This document shows positions 25,254 through 33,743 of a stretch of DNA of 49,131 bases, one piece after another. The position numbers and the translations under genes were made by a program. Below the pieces are notes generated by a model that made no database searches, was not told the DNA's origin, and was given only the letters and a program-made list of their open reading frames with translations. The stretch spans positions 1-49,131 of the forward strand of contig NZ_NVQF01000040.1 of the NCBI RefSeq assembly GCF_002592005.1, written 5' to 3'. The DNA is from Mycolicibacterium palauense (lineage in GTDB: Bacteria > Actinomycetota > Actinomycetes > Mycobacteriales > Mycobacteriaceae). Within the stretch, counting starts at the first letter, position 1. Each line of letters opens with the position of its first letter.

Positions 25254-25820
25254 GTGCCCGCGACGATGATCCCCACCGTCGACGGATTCCCCATCCCGGT
25301 GGACATCGCCGGCCCGGAGAAGGGGCCCGTCGTTGTGCTGCTTGCTGCCGCCCAGTTGGCCGTGTCGGCCTACGAGCCGGTCTGCGCGAGACTGCACACC
25401 GCCTCACTGCGGACCGTCGTCGTCGCCTCCGATCCCCGGCTGAACGCCAAGTCGATCATCGGTGTGCTCGACACCGTCGGGGTGCGGTGGGCGACGCTGG
25501 TGGGGGACCGGGCGGGAGCGGAGACCGCCTGGGAGCTGGCGGCCACCCGGCTGGACCGCTTCACCGGGCTGATCGCCGTCGATCGGGGACACCCGTGTGT
25601 GCCCGACGGTTCGGGTGTCGCACGGATAAAGGACTGCCCGCCGGTCGAGCTGAACACCACCGTGCTGGTCAGTGGTGCCGCTGCACGCGCCGCCGCCCGG
25701 GCCAGTCAACGCTATGTGTACGCCGACTTCCGGTTGGTCGACCTGCTGGCCCGACGCAACGCCGCGGAGTCGACCGCCCAGCTGGCCGCGGAGATCGTGC
25801 TGCGCACCAGCACCTGGTAG
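25254..25820 (+). CDS. Alpha/beta-hydrolase-fold protein, probably catalytically dead
   Basis: A 188-residue protein that reads like the N-terminal two thirds of an alpha/beta hydrolase: VDIAGPEKGPVVVLLAAAQL, a VLDTVGVRWATLVGDRAGAE block at the nucleophile elbow, and FTGLIAVDRGHP after it. The elbow is GDRAG rather than GxSxG, so the serine is missing. The protein ends early with no obvious catalytic His. GTG 25254 is supported by the -10 box; ATG 25266 is an alternative. Function unknown: a non-enzymatic hydrolase relative or a decaying gene. It converges on ngg. Confidence 0.65.
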   Translation: MPATMIPTVDGFPIPVDIAGPEKGPVVVLLAAAQLAVSAYEPVCARLHTASLRTVVVASDPRLNAKSIIGVLDTVGVRWATLVGDRAGAETAWELAATRLDRFTGLIAVDRGHPCVPDGSGVARIKDCPPVELNTTVLVSGAAARAAARASQRYVYADFRLVDLLARRNAAESTAQLAAEIVLRTSTW

Positions 25821-25848
25821 ACGGGCGCGCGCCGCCGCCGGCATCCGC

Positions 25849-27654
25849 CTACGTGGTCTCGGTGGCGTGCGCCTGCGCGTGCTCGGGTGTCCAGGGCTGC
25901 GGCAGACCCGGCTGGCCCGGAAAGAGGAAGTCGACGAAGGCCGCGGCCGTGGGCTGCGGCTCGTGGTTGGCCAGGCCGGGACGCTCGTTGGCCTCGACGA
26001 ACACGTACTCGTCGCGGGTGATGTCGGGCACCAGCAGATCGATTCCGGTCACCGGAATGCCGATCGCCTCCGCGGCGGTGACCGCCACCCTGCACAGTTC
26101 GGGGTGCACATCGGCGGTGACATCGTGGATCGTGCCGCCCTGGTGGAGGTTCGCCGTGCGGCGCACCCGCAGTTTCTGCCCCTCGGGCAGGATGTCGTCC
26201 ATCGTCCATCCGGCCTCGTGCACGGTGCCCTCGGTGACCGCGTCCATCGGGATGATCGACTCGCCGCCGGTGGCCGCGGAGCGGCGCCGGCTCTGCGCCT
26301 CGATGAGTTCCCGGATGGTGTGTTTGCCGGTGCCGACCACCTCGGCGGGCATCCGCAGCGCGGCGGCCACGACCTTGCCGTTGATCACCACCAACCGCAG
26401 ATCGTCGCCCTCGGCCCGCTGTTCGATCAGCACCTCGGGGTAGTGCTCGCGGGCGCGCGCCAGGGCGGCGTCGAGCTCGTCGTCGCCGGAGATCCCGACG
26501 GTGATGCCCTTGCCCTGCTCCCCACGGGTGGGCTTGACCACGACATCGCCGACCTCGGCGAGGAAGTCGTGGTCGCCCTGATCGAAGGTGGCCAGTCGGC
26601 CGCGCGGCACCGTCACCCCGGCCTCGGTGACGATGCGCCGGGTCAGCCGCTTGTCGTCGCAGCGGGCCATTGCGACCGCGGAGGTGAACTCCGAGAGCGA
26701 CTCCCGGGTGACCACCGACCGCCCGCCGTGCGAGAGCCGCATCTCCCCGGTCTCGGCGTCGAGCACCTCCACGCGGATGCCGCGCCGCGAGGCCTCGTCG
26801 GCGATGATCCTGGCGTAGGGGTTGAGGTCGTCGACCGTTTCGGGCACCGGGGTGAACAGCGGCTCGTTGATGGCGTTCTTGCGCTTGATCGCCAGCACCG
26901 GCACCCGCTGGAATCCCAGTTTCTCGTACAGGGCGATCGCCGCCGAGTTGTCGTGGGCCACCGAGAGATCCATGTAGGCCCGGCCGCGCGCGCGGAAGAT
27001 CTCGGCCAGCGCATTGGTCAGCGCCGCGCCGACACCGGGCAGCCCGGCGCCCGGGTCGACCGCCAGTGTCCACAGGCTGGAGCCCTGCTCGGGATCGGCG
27101 AACAGGCGCTCGTGGTCGACGCCGGTGACGGTGCCGATCACGCTGTCGTCGTCGTCACGGGTGGCCACCAGGTAGTCGACGGCGGTGTTGTGCAGGTGGT
27201 TCTCCCAGATCACCTCGCTGGGGGCCGGAACCATGCCGCAACGCACGAACACGCGGTTGATGGCGTCGGCGTCGGCGACGCTGCGCAGCGGGCGCACGGT
27301 GATGCCGGGCGCCGGCGGCGGGGGCCGGTAGCTCTCGATGAACCGCATCCGGTAGGTGTGGCTGGGATCGATGAACAGCTCGTGGGGCGCCATCGCCACG
27401 AGCACATGGGATTCGCGGGCGTAGATACAGATGTCGCGCCGGCCCGGCGCCTCGCGGCGCAGGGTCTCGGCGAGCTCGACGGGATCGGCGAAGGTCTGCC
27501 CGAAGATCAGCCGGCCCCAGCCGAGTTCGAGCTCGACGTTCTTGGCCATCGCATCGACCATGGCCTGCGGTGAGGCGGCGTGCAGGCCCATCGTGATGGC
27601 CTCCGAGTTTGCGACGGAGTTCGCGACGATCTGCTCGTCGGGCTCCTCGCTCAT
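25849..27654 (-). CDS. ngg: N-acetylglutaminylglutamine synthetase (GNAT/ATP-grasp fusion)
   Basis: Makes the dipeptide backbone of the osmolyte N-acetylglutaminylglutamine amide (NAGGN): the GNAT domain acetylates and the ATP-grasp domain ligates glutamine units. The 601-residue product has an N-terminal region, a GNAT domain at about 118-255 (TLAVDPGAGLPGVGAALTNA, YMDLSVAHDNSAAIALYEKL) and a cyanophycin-synthetase-like ATP-grasp domain at about 330-575 (DVVVKPTRGEQGKGITVGIS, LIEQRAEGDDLRLVVINGKV, YVFVEANERPGLANHEP). This fusion is diagnostic of the family described in Sinorhizobium and Pseudomonas. ATG 27654 overlaps the asnO stop by ATGA. The M42 peptidase often found with the pair is absent. 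Confidence 0.88.
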   Translation of the reverse strand: MSEEPDEQIVANSVANSEAITMGLHAASPQAMVDAMAKNVELELGWGRLIFGQTFADPVELAETLRREAPGRRDICIYARESHVLVAMAPHELFIDPSHTYRMRFIESYRPPPPAPGITVRPLRSVADADAINRVFVRCGMVPAPSEVIWENHLHNTAVDYLVATRDDDDSVIGTVTGVDHERLFADPEQGSSLWTLAVDPGAGLPGVGAALTNALAEIFRARGRAYMDLSVAHDNSAAIALYEKLGFQRVPVLAIKRKNAINEPLFTPVPETVDDLNPYARIIADEASRRGIRVEVLDAETGEMRLSHGGRSVVTRESLSEFTSAVAMARCDDKRLTRRIVTEAGVTVPRGRLATFDQGDHDFLAEVGDVVVKPTRGEQGKGITVGISGDDELDAALARAREHYPEVLIEQRAEGDDLRLVVINGKVVAAALRMPAEVVGTGKHTIRELIEAQSRRRSAATGGESIIPMDAVTEGTVHEAGWTMDDILPEGQKLRVRRTANLHQGGTIHDVTADVHPELCRVAVTAAEAIGIPVTGIDLLVPDITRDEYVFVEANERPGLANHEPQPTAAAFVDFLFPGQPGLPQPWTPEHAQAHATETT

Positions 27655-29468
27655 GCCGCCGGCCCGGTGATTCCGTGCTTCTGCAGCCACAGCTCCAGCA
27701 GCGCCAGCTGCCAGAGTTCGTTGCCGCGCAGCGGGGTCAGCCTGCCGTTCGGGTCGGCCAGCAGCCGGTCCACCGCGTCGGGCCGGAACAGGTCGCGCTC
27801 CTTGGCCGCCGGCGAGAACAGCGCGTCGCGCACCATGTCCAGGTAGGGGCCCTCCAGGTGGGTCAGCGCCGGAACCGGGAAATACCCCTTGGGCCGGTCG
27901 ATGACCTCGGACGGGATCACCTTCCGGGCGGCCTCCTTGAGCACACCCTTGCCGCCGTGGGCGGTCTTGAGGCCCGGCGGGCACGTGGCCGCCAGCTCGA
28001 CCAGTTCGTGGTCGAGGAAGGGCACCCGGCCCTCCAGACCCCAGGCCATCGTCATGTTGTCGACACGCTTGACGGGGTCGTCGACCAGCATGACGGTGGT
28101 GTCCAGCCGCAACGCCCGGTCCACTCCGGTCTGCGCGCCCGGCGCGGCGAAATGCTCCCTGACGAACTGTGCGCTGGGGTCGGAGTCGGTGGCCCGCGCG
28201 GCATCGACCGCGGGGTTGATCAGGGCACCGACCCCGGCAGAGTCCCGGTCGAAGAAGGCCGCGCGGTAGGCCGCCAGCGATCCCTCCAGGGTGGCCGCAT
28301 CGGGCTCGCCCATCGGGGGATACCAGTGGTAGCCGGCGAACACCTCATCGGCGCCCTGGCCGGACTGCACCACCTTGACGTGCTTGGCGACCTCCTCGGA
28401 CAGCAGATAGAAGGCCACGCAGTCGTGGCTGACCATCGGCTCGCTCATCGCCCCGATGGCCCCGTCGAGCGCGGGAAGCATGCGCGCGGTGTCGATCCGG
28501 ATCTGGTGGTGATCGGTGTTGAACCGCTCGGCCACCACGTCGGAGTAGACGAACTCGTCGCCGGCCACGCCGCCGACCGACTCGAAGCCGATGGAGAAGG
28601 TCTTGAGCCCGGTCTGGCCGGCCTCGGCCAGCAGACCCACGATCAGGCTGGAGTCCACTCCGCCGGACAGCAGGCACCCCACCGGGACGTCGGCCACCAG
28701 GCGCCGCTCCACGGCCAGCCGCAGCGCATCGAGCACCGCGTCCTCCCACTCGTTCTCCGACCAGTCGCTGCGGTCGTCGTGGCGGGTGAAGTCCGGGGTC
28801 CAGTACCGGGTGGTGGTGCGCCGGCCGTCGGGCTCGAAGGCGATCAGCGTGGCCGGCGGCACCTTGCGCACCCCGCGCAGGATGGTCAGTGGGGGCGGGA
28901 CCACCGAGTGGAACGTCAGATAGTGGTTGAGTGCCAGCTGGTCGATGCGGGTGTCGACGCCGCCGCCGGCCAGCAGCGCCGGCAGCGAGGAGGCGAACCG
29001 GACGCGGCGGCTGTCCTCGGTGATGTACAGCGGCTTGATCCCGAGCCGGTCGCGGCCCAGGAGCACCCGACCGCTGTCCCGCTCGACGATGGCGAAGGCG
29101 AACATCCCCTGCAGGCGGTCGACGAAGCGGTCGCCCCAGCGGTGGTAGGCCTTGATCAGCACCTCGGTGTCGCTGTGCGAGAAGAACCGGTAACCCGCCT
29201 CGATCAACTCGGCACGCAGTTGCGGATAGTTGTAGATGCAGCCGTTCCAGGCGATGGACAGTCCCAGGTCGGCGTCGACCATGGGCTGTGAACCGGCTTC
29301 GGACAAATCGATGATTTTCAGGCGCCGGTGACCAAGCGCGACCCGTCCCTGCGACCAGACGCCGGCGGCGTCGGGACCGCGCGGCTCCATGACGGAGGCC
29401 ATCGCCGCCACGGCGGCGATTTCAGGGACTCGGCCGTCGAGGCGGACCTCGCCGGTGGCTCCACACAC
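27651..29468 (-). CDS. asnO: N-acetylglutaminylglutamine amidotransferase (asparagine synthase family)
   Basis: Predicted to amidate the C-terminal carboxyl of N-acetylglutaminylglutamine with nitrogen from glutamine, completing NAGGN. The 605-residue product has a class II glutaminase domain with the N-terminal nucleophile Cys2 (M-CGATGEVRLDG), RGPDAAGVW and WNGCIYNYPQLRAEL. The asparagine-synthase domain has PP-loop LLSGGVDSSLIVGLL at about 265 and QSGQGADEVFAGYHWYPPMG. GTG 29468 is fixed by the need for Cys at position 2 and lies 7 nt after a -10-like TAGGGT. Ordinary AsnB is the alternative, but the coupled ngg gene argues for AsnO. Confidence 0.88.
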   Translation of the reverse strand: MCGATGEVRLDGRVPEIAAVAAMASVMEPRGPDAAGVWSQGRVALGHRRLKIIDLSEAGSQPMVDADLGLSIAWNGCIYNYPQLRAELIEAGYRFFSHSDTEVLIKAYHRWGDRFVDRLQGMFAFAIVERDSGRVLLGRDRLGIKPLYITEDSRRVRFASSLPALLAGGGVDTRIDQLALNHYLTFHSVVPPPLTILRGVRKVPPATLIAFEPDGRRTTTRYWTPDFTRHDDRSDWSENEWEDAVLDALRLAVERRLVADVPVGCLLSGGVDSSLIVGLLAEAGQTGLKTFSIGFESVGGVAGDEFVYSDVVAERFNTDHHQIRIDTARMLPALDGAIGAMSEPMVSHDCVAFYLLSEEVAKHVKVVQSGQGADEVFAGYHWYPPMGEPDAATLEGSLAAYRAAFFDRDSAGVGALINPAVDAARATDSDPSAQFVREHFAAPGAQTGVDRALRLDTTVMLVDDPVKRVDNMTMAWGLEGRVPFLDHELVELAATCPPGLKTAHGGKGVLKEAARKVIPSEVIDRPKGYFPVPALTHLEGPYLDMVRDALFSPAAKERDLFRPDAVDRLLADPNGRLTPLRGNELWQLALLELWLQKHGITGPAA

Positions 29469-29475
29469 GTGTTCG

Positions 29476-29481
29476 ACCCTA
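29476..29481 (-). promoter_or_regulatory. Probable -10 box of asnO
   Basis: TAGGGT on the minus strand, 7 nt before GTG 29468, with no ribosome-binding site between. It suggests a leaderless mRNA. Confidence 0.4.
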
Positions 29482-29684
29482 TCGAAGTATCTCGTCTCGG
29501 GCGCGGGGCCGCCGAGAAACGTTCGGGTCGGGCCCGCGCGCGCCCCGGCCCAGACCGGCCACCACCAGCACCGACGGGGCACATCGGCCGCGGGTCGGGG
29601 GGTGTCGAGGGCGGCACCAATGCGCCGTGTCGGGGCCGTGTCCGGGCCGTCTGCGGGTCGCGGTCCGGGTCTTGGCGACACGAC

Positions 29685-29717
29685 CGCGCCCCTCGGCGCG
29701 GTGGCACGAGGGGCGCG
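29685..29717. terminator. Perfect 11-bp hairpin downstream of the ethanolamine permease
   Basis: CGCGCCCCTCG and CGAGGGGCGCG pair perfectly around an 11-nt loop, 92 bp past the permease stop and 217 bp before asnO. No U-tract follows. Most simply it ends the permease transcript; a role in an asnO leader is an alternative. Confidence 0.5.
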
Positions 29718-29808
29718 GGACCCATCCTCGCGGAGGGCCTGGGAAGGTGGCCGTGATCGTGACGTGACCCGCGGTGCTGCGGAGCCCTGTCCAGTCTGTA
29801 TGACCCGG

Positions 29809-31338
29809 CTAGTCTGTGTGACCTTTCAGGATTTCGTCCTCGATCGTGCCGCCCAGCCCCTCCGACTCCGGGTCGTAGCCGTGCAGGCCGCCGGTCACCG
29901 CGTACTCCTCCTCGGGCGAGAGCACCAGCCGGTGCCGTCCGTAGAGGCCGAAGACCAGCAGCCCGACGATGTAGAAGATGACGATCGTGATCACCGCCGG
30001 CCGGTAGGCCGGATTGACCAGAACCGCGACGAAGGTGACCGCCGCGATGACGAAGGCCACGATGGCCCCGGCGTTGCCGGTGGGGCTGATCCAGGGGCGG
30101 CGCGCGGTGGGGAACTTGCGGCGCAGCAACACGAACGACACCATCTGCAGCATGTAGGCCAGGACGGCGCCCCACACCGCGATGTTGAGCACCACGTCGC
30201 CGGCGCCCTCGTTGAAGTTGACGATCAGCAGGGCGACGAACCCGATCACCGCGCCGGCGGTCAGCGCCACATAGGGGGTCTGGCGGCTGCCCGTCAGCGA
30301 CAGCACCTTCGGGTAGTAGCCGGCCCGGCTCAGCGAGTACAGGTTGCGGCCGTAGGCGTACATGATGCCCTGCAGGCTGGCCAGCAGGCCGATCAGCGCG
30401 AACGCCGAGAGGATGGCGGCCCAGCCGCTGGGCAGGAACGCCCGGAAACCGTCCAGCAGCGGCTCGTCGGAGGCGCCCAGGGCCTCGGCGCCGGTCACCG
30501 CCGGGTTGAGGAAGTAGACGATCGCCGCGCAGGCGACCAGCGAGATCATGCCCCAGATACCGGCCTTGGGAATGTCACGGCTGGGGTTGTGGGCCTCCTC
30601 GGCGGCCAGCGGCAACTCCTCGATGCCCAGGAAGAACCACATCGCGAACGGCAGGGCGTAGAGGATGCCGAGCCAGCCGAACGGCAGGAACGTGCTGGAG
30701 CCGGCCGCTCCCGGATCCGGCGCGATGTCGAAGAGCCGGCCGAAGTCCACGGCACCGTTGGCCAGTGCCAGGATGCCGAACAGCACCAGGATGCCGACCG
30801 ACACGACGGCCACCACGATGGCGAACTTGAAGGAGATCTCGGCTCCCCAGGAGTTCAGCCCTACGAAGATGGCGTAGAGGATGATCCACCACACCCAGCC
30901 GGGCATCGACAGGCCGAACAGGTCGCTGGTGACCGCGTCGGCGTAGCTCGCCGAGAAGTAGACCACCACGCCCGTGGTGAACACGTACTCGATGGACTCG
31001 GCGAAGCCGGTGACGAAGCCGCCCCAGGGGCCCATCGCCGCGCGGGCGAAGGAGTAGGCCCCGCCGGTGTGCGGCATGGCCGCCGACATCTCGCCGATCG
31101 AGAACAGCATCCCGAAGTACATGACGATGATGACGATCGCGGCGATGCCCAGGCCGCCCCAGCCGGCCTCGCCGATGCCGAAGTTCCAGCCCGAGAAGTC
31201 GCCGGAGATGACCGCGGCGACACCGATGCCCCACAGCCCCCAGAACCCGGCGGTGCGCAGCAGGGTCCGTTTCTCGAAGTAGTCCGCACCCGCGGAGGTG
31301 TAGGTGACCCCCGAGGTCGTCCGTCGCTCTTCGGCCAT
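29809..31338 (-). CDS. Ethanolamine permease (EAT family, APC superfamily)
   Basis: Predicted proton-coupled ethanolamine importer. The 509-residue product has about twelve membrane segments. The family signature at the N-terminal third includes RTAGFWGLWGIGVAAVISGD, FSGWNFGIGEAGWGGL, PHTGGAYSFARAAMGPWGGF and TGFAESIEYVFTTGVVVYF; a cytosolic tail carries RHRLVLSPEEEYAVTGGLHG. ATG 31338 has AGGAGAA 6 nt upstream. It is divergent from the glnA4 operon, whose first enzyme type can glutamylate ethanolamine, so transport and catabolism genes sit back to back. The exact substrate is inferred from family and context. Confidence 0.82.
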   Translation of the reverse strand: MAEERRTTSGVTYTSAGADYFEKRTLLRTAGFWGLWGIGVAAVISGDFSGWNFGIGEAGWGGLGIAAIVIIVMYFGMLFSIGEMSAAMPHTGGAYSFARAAMGPWGGFVTGFAESIEYVFTTGVVVYFSASYADAVTSDLFGLSMPGWVWWIILYAIFVGLNSWGAEISFKFAIVVAVVSVGILVLFGILALANGAVDFGRLFDIAPDPGAAGSSTFLPFGWLGILYALPFAMWFFLGIEELPLAAEEAHNPSRDIPKAGIWGMISLVACAAIVYFLNPAVTGAEALGASDEPLLDGFRAFLPSGWAAILSAFALIGLLASLQGIMYAYGRNLYSLSRAGYYPKVLSLTGSRQTPYVALTAGAVIGFVALLIVNFNEGAGDVVLNIAVWGAVLAYMLQMVSFVLLRRKFPTARRPWISPTGNAGAIVAFVIAAVTFVAVLVNPAYRPAVITIVIFYIVGLLVFGLYGRHRLVLSPEEEYAVTGGLHGYDPESEGLGGTIEDEILKGHTD

Positions 31339-31405
31339 TGGCGGTTCTCCTGATCCAAGGTTCCCGGACAGCGCGCCCGGTGGAGTGCGCTGCATCTCCT
31401 GGGGT

Positions 31406-31430
31406 CAGACAATAAGATGACAATGGTCTG
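31406..31430. promoter_or_regulatory. Candidate operator between the permease gene and glnA4
   Basis: CAGAC at 31406-31410 and GTCTG at 31426-31430 are inverted, enclosing two direct GACAAT copies (31408-31413, 31419-31424). It lies in the divergent promoter region of the ethanolamine genes and is a candidate site for the FadR-type regulator at 35953. Confidence 0.35.
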
Positions 31431-31603
31431 CTGTCCTACCTTTGGCGATGAAGATGCTGTAAATACGGGCTGTGAGCCTGCTGTGAGACGGCATTCAATG
31501 GTTGACTTGCCGACACCTCTCGTTGTTTGTGTTCAGAATCGGCTGCAGGGCCGGGTCGGGGATCGGCCCCCGGATCGGCTCCGGGGATTGGGTAGGAGGA
31601 TCG

Positions 31604-32971
31604 ATGAGTCCACGCACGGGCAAGCTCTCACGTGGCGAGCTGGAACAGCTCGTCGCGACCGGGGATATCGACACCGTGATCGTGGCGTTCGCCGACATGC
31701 AGGGCCGGCTCACCGGCAAACGGGTCTCGGCTCGGCTGTTCGTCGAGGACGTCGCCGCCCACGGGGCCGAATGCTGCAACTATCTGCTGGCCGTCGACGT
31801 GGAGATGAACACCGTCGACGGGTACGCGATGAGCAGCTGGGACACCGGGTACGGCGACATGGTGATGACACCGGACTTCGCCACGCTGCGGTTGCTGCCG
31901 TGGCTGCCCGGGACGGCGCTGGTGCTCGCCGATCTGTCGTGGGATTCCGGTGCGGCGGTGGTGGCCGCCCCGCGGAACATCCTGCGCGGCCAGCTCGATC
32001 GGCTCGCCGAGCGCAATCTGGGTGCCTTCGTGGGCACCGAGCTGGAGTTCATGGTCTTCGACGACACCTACCGCGACGCCTGGCGGGCGGGCTACCGCAA
32101 CCTGACGCCGGCCACCGACTACAACGTCGACTACGCGATGCTGGCCTCGACGCGCATGGAGCCGCTGCTCCGCGACATCCGGCTCGGCATGGAGGGTGCC
32201 GGGATGTACTGCGAAGGCGTCAAGGGGGAGTGCAACCTGGGCCAGCAGGAGATCGCCTTCCGCTACGACGACGCGCTGGTCACCTGCGACAACCACACGA
32301 TCTACAAGAACGGTGCCAAGGAGATCGCCGATCGGCACGGCAAATCGCTGACCTTCATGGCCAAGTTCGACGAGCGGGAGGGCAACAGCTGCCATATCCA
32401 CATCTCGTTGCGTGGGCGGGACGGCTCGGCGGTCTTCGCCGATCGCGCCGAGCCGCTGGAAATGTCGGCGATGTTCCGCAGCTTCGTGGCGGGCCAGCTG
32501 GCCACCCTGCGTGAGCTGACATTGTTCTACGCGCCGAACATCAACTCCTACAAGCGATTCGTCGACGGCAGTTTCGCACCCACCGCCATCGCCTGGGGCA
32601 TCGACAACCGGACCTGTGCGCTTCGGGTGGTCGGCCACGGCCACGGGATGCGGATGGAATGCCGGGCGCCCGGTGGCGACGTCAACCCCTACCTCGCCGT
32701 CTCGGCGCTGATCGCCGGTGGGTTGCACGGGATCGACGAGGGGCTGGAGCTGGAGCCGGCCGCCGCCGGCAACGCCTACCTCAGCGGAGCCGACCGGTTG
32801 CCGACGACCCTGGCCGAGGCCGCCGAGCTGTTCGGAAACTCGGCGGTCGCGCGGGCGGCGTTCGGGGACGAGATCGTCGAGCACTACCTCAACAACGCCC
32901 GGGTCGAACTGTCGGCGTTCAACTCCGCGGTCACCGATTGGGAGAGGGTTCGTGGGTTTGAACGGCTCTGA
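31604..32971 (+). CDS. glnA4: GlnA4-type glutamine synthetase homologue (gamma-glutamyl-amine synthetase)
   Basis: A 455-residue glutamine-synthetase-fold enzyme corresponding to Rv2860c. Family motifs: IVAFADMQGRLTGKRVSARL, GTELEFMVFDD, GVKGECNLGQQEIAF (metal/glutamate site), NSCHIHISL, INSYKRFVDGSFAPTAIAWG and MECRAPGGDVNPYLAVSAL. In Streptomyces coelicolor GlnA4 ligates glutamate to ethanolamine rather than ammonium. With an ethanolamine permease next door and oxidation/hydrolysis genes downstream, the same reaction is the best guess; polyamines are an alternative. ATG 31604 has GGAGGA 3 nt upstream. It overlaps the next gene by 20 nt. Confidence 0.88.
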   Translation: MSPRTGKLSRGELEQLVATGDIDTVIVAFADMQGRLTGKRVSARLFVEDVAAHGAECCNYLLAVDVEMNTVDGYAMSSWDTGYGDMVMTPDFATLRLLPWLPGTALVLADLSWDSGAAVVAAPRNILRGQLDRLAERNLGAFVGTELEFMVFDDTYRDAWRAGYRNLTPATDYNVDYAMLASTRMEPLLRDIRLGMEGAGMYCEGVKGECNLGQQEIAFRYDDALVTCDNHTIYKNGAKEIADRHGKSLTFMAKFDEREGNSCHIHISLRGRDGSAVFADRAEPLEMSAMFRSFVAGQLATLRELTLFYAPNINSYKRFVDGSFAPTAIAWGIDNRTCALRVVGHGHGMRMECRAPGGDVNPYLAVSALIAGGLHGIDEGLELEPAAAGNAYLSGADRLPTTLAEAAELFGNSAVARAAFGDEIVEHYLNNARVELSAFNSAVTDWERVRGFERL

Positions 32972-33743
32972 CCTCGGCCATCAGGTGCCCCCGCGCCCGG
33001 TGCTCGGGGTCACCACCTACCTGCAGCAGGCCCAGACCGGCGTATGGGACGTGCAGGCGGGATTCCTGCCGGCGATCTACATCGACGGTGTCACCCTGGC
33101 CGGCGGCATCGCGACGCTGCTGCCCCCACAGCCGGTGGAGGACGACGTCGTCGAACGTCTGCTCGACGGTCTGGACGGACTGGTGATCGCCGGGGGCCGA
33201 GACATCGACCCCGCCGCCTACGGGCACGTCAAGCACCGGGCCACCGACGAGCCGGCGCGCGACCGCGACACCTGGGAGTTCGCGTTGCTGCGCGGGGCGC
33301 TGGCCCGCAGCATGCCGGTGCTGGGGATCTGTCGCGGCGCGCAGGTCATCAACGTCGCACTCGGCGGCACCCTGACCCAGCACCTGCCCGACGTCCTCGG
33401 CCACACCCGCCACCAGGCCGGCAACGCGGTGTTCACCACCTCCACGGTGAGCACGGTGCCCGGAACCCGGGTGGCCGAGCTGGTCGGCGCGACCACCGAG
33501 GCCGAGTGCTACCACCATCAGGCGATCGACCGGCTCGGTCGCGGGCTGGTGGTCAGCGCCGTCGACGTCGCCGACAGTGTGGTCGAGGCCGTCGAACTGG
33601 ATCCGCAGGCCTATCCCGAGGACTGGGTGGTGGCCGTGCAATGGCATCCCGAGCAGCGGCTGGACGACCTGAGGTTGTTCGCCGGCGTGGTGGAGGCCGC
33701 CCGCAGCTACGCGACCGGCTATGCGACCAGGAGGGCGCGATGA
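32952..33743 (+). CDS. Gamma-glutamyl-amide hydrolase (class I amidotransferase fold, PuuD-like)
   Basis: A 263-residue peptidase C26-type hydrolase corresponding to Rv2859c. Catalytic nucleophile Cys127 (GICRGAQVINVALGG) and His232-Glu234 (AVQWHPEQ) are present. The GLVIAGGRDIDPAAYG block matches gamma-glutamyl-GABA hydrolases. Predicted to release glutamate from the gamma-glutamyl intermediate at the end of the pathway begun by GlnA4. GTG 32952 with GAGAGGG upstream lies inside the end of glnA4. The stop overlaps the aldehyde dehydrogenase start (ATGA). Confidence 0.85.
   Translation: MGLNGSDLGHQVPPRPVLGVTTYLQQAQTGVWDVQAGFLPAIYIDGVTLAGGIATLLPPQPVEDDVVERLLDGLDGLVIAGGRDIDPAAYGHVKHRATDEPARDRDTWEFALLRGALARSMPVLGICRGAQVINVALGGTLTQHLPDVLGHTRHQAGNAVFTTSTVSTVPGTRVAELVGATTEAECYHHQAIDRLGRGLVVSAVDVADSVVEAVELDPQAYPEDWVVAVQWHPEQRLDDLRLFAGVVEAARSYATGYATRRAR

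Larger units (their letters stand above)
29469..29808. other. Gene-free gap between asnO and the ethanolamine permease
   Basis: About 340 bp, GC-rich, with no convincing gene. It contains the asnO promoter-like box next to 29468 and a strong hairpin at 29685-29717. Confidence 0.4.

Noticed and set aside
26588..29291. Plus-strand frames opposite ngg and asnO
   Set aside because: Antisense shadows of two genes with full catalytic motifs.
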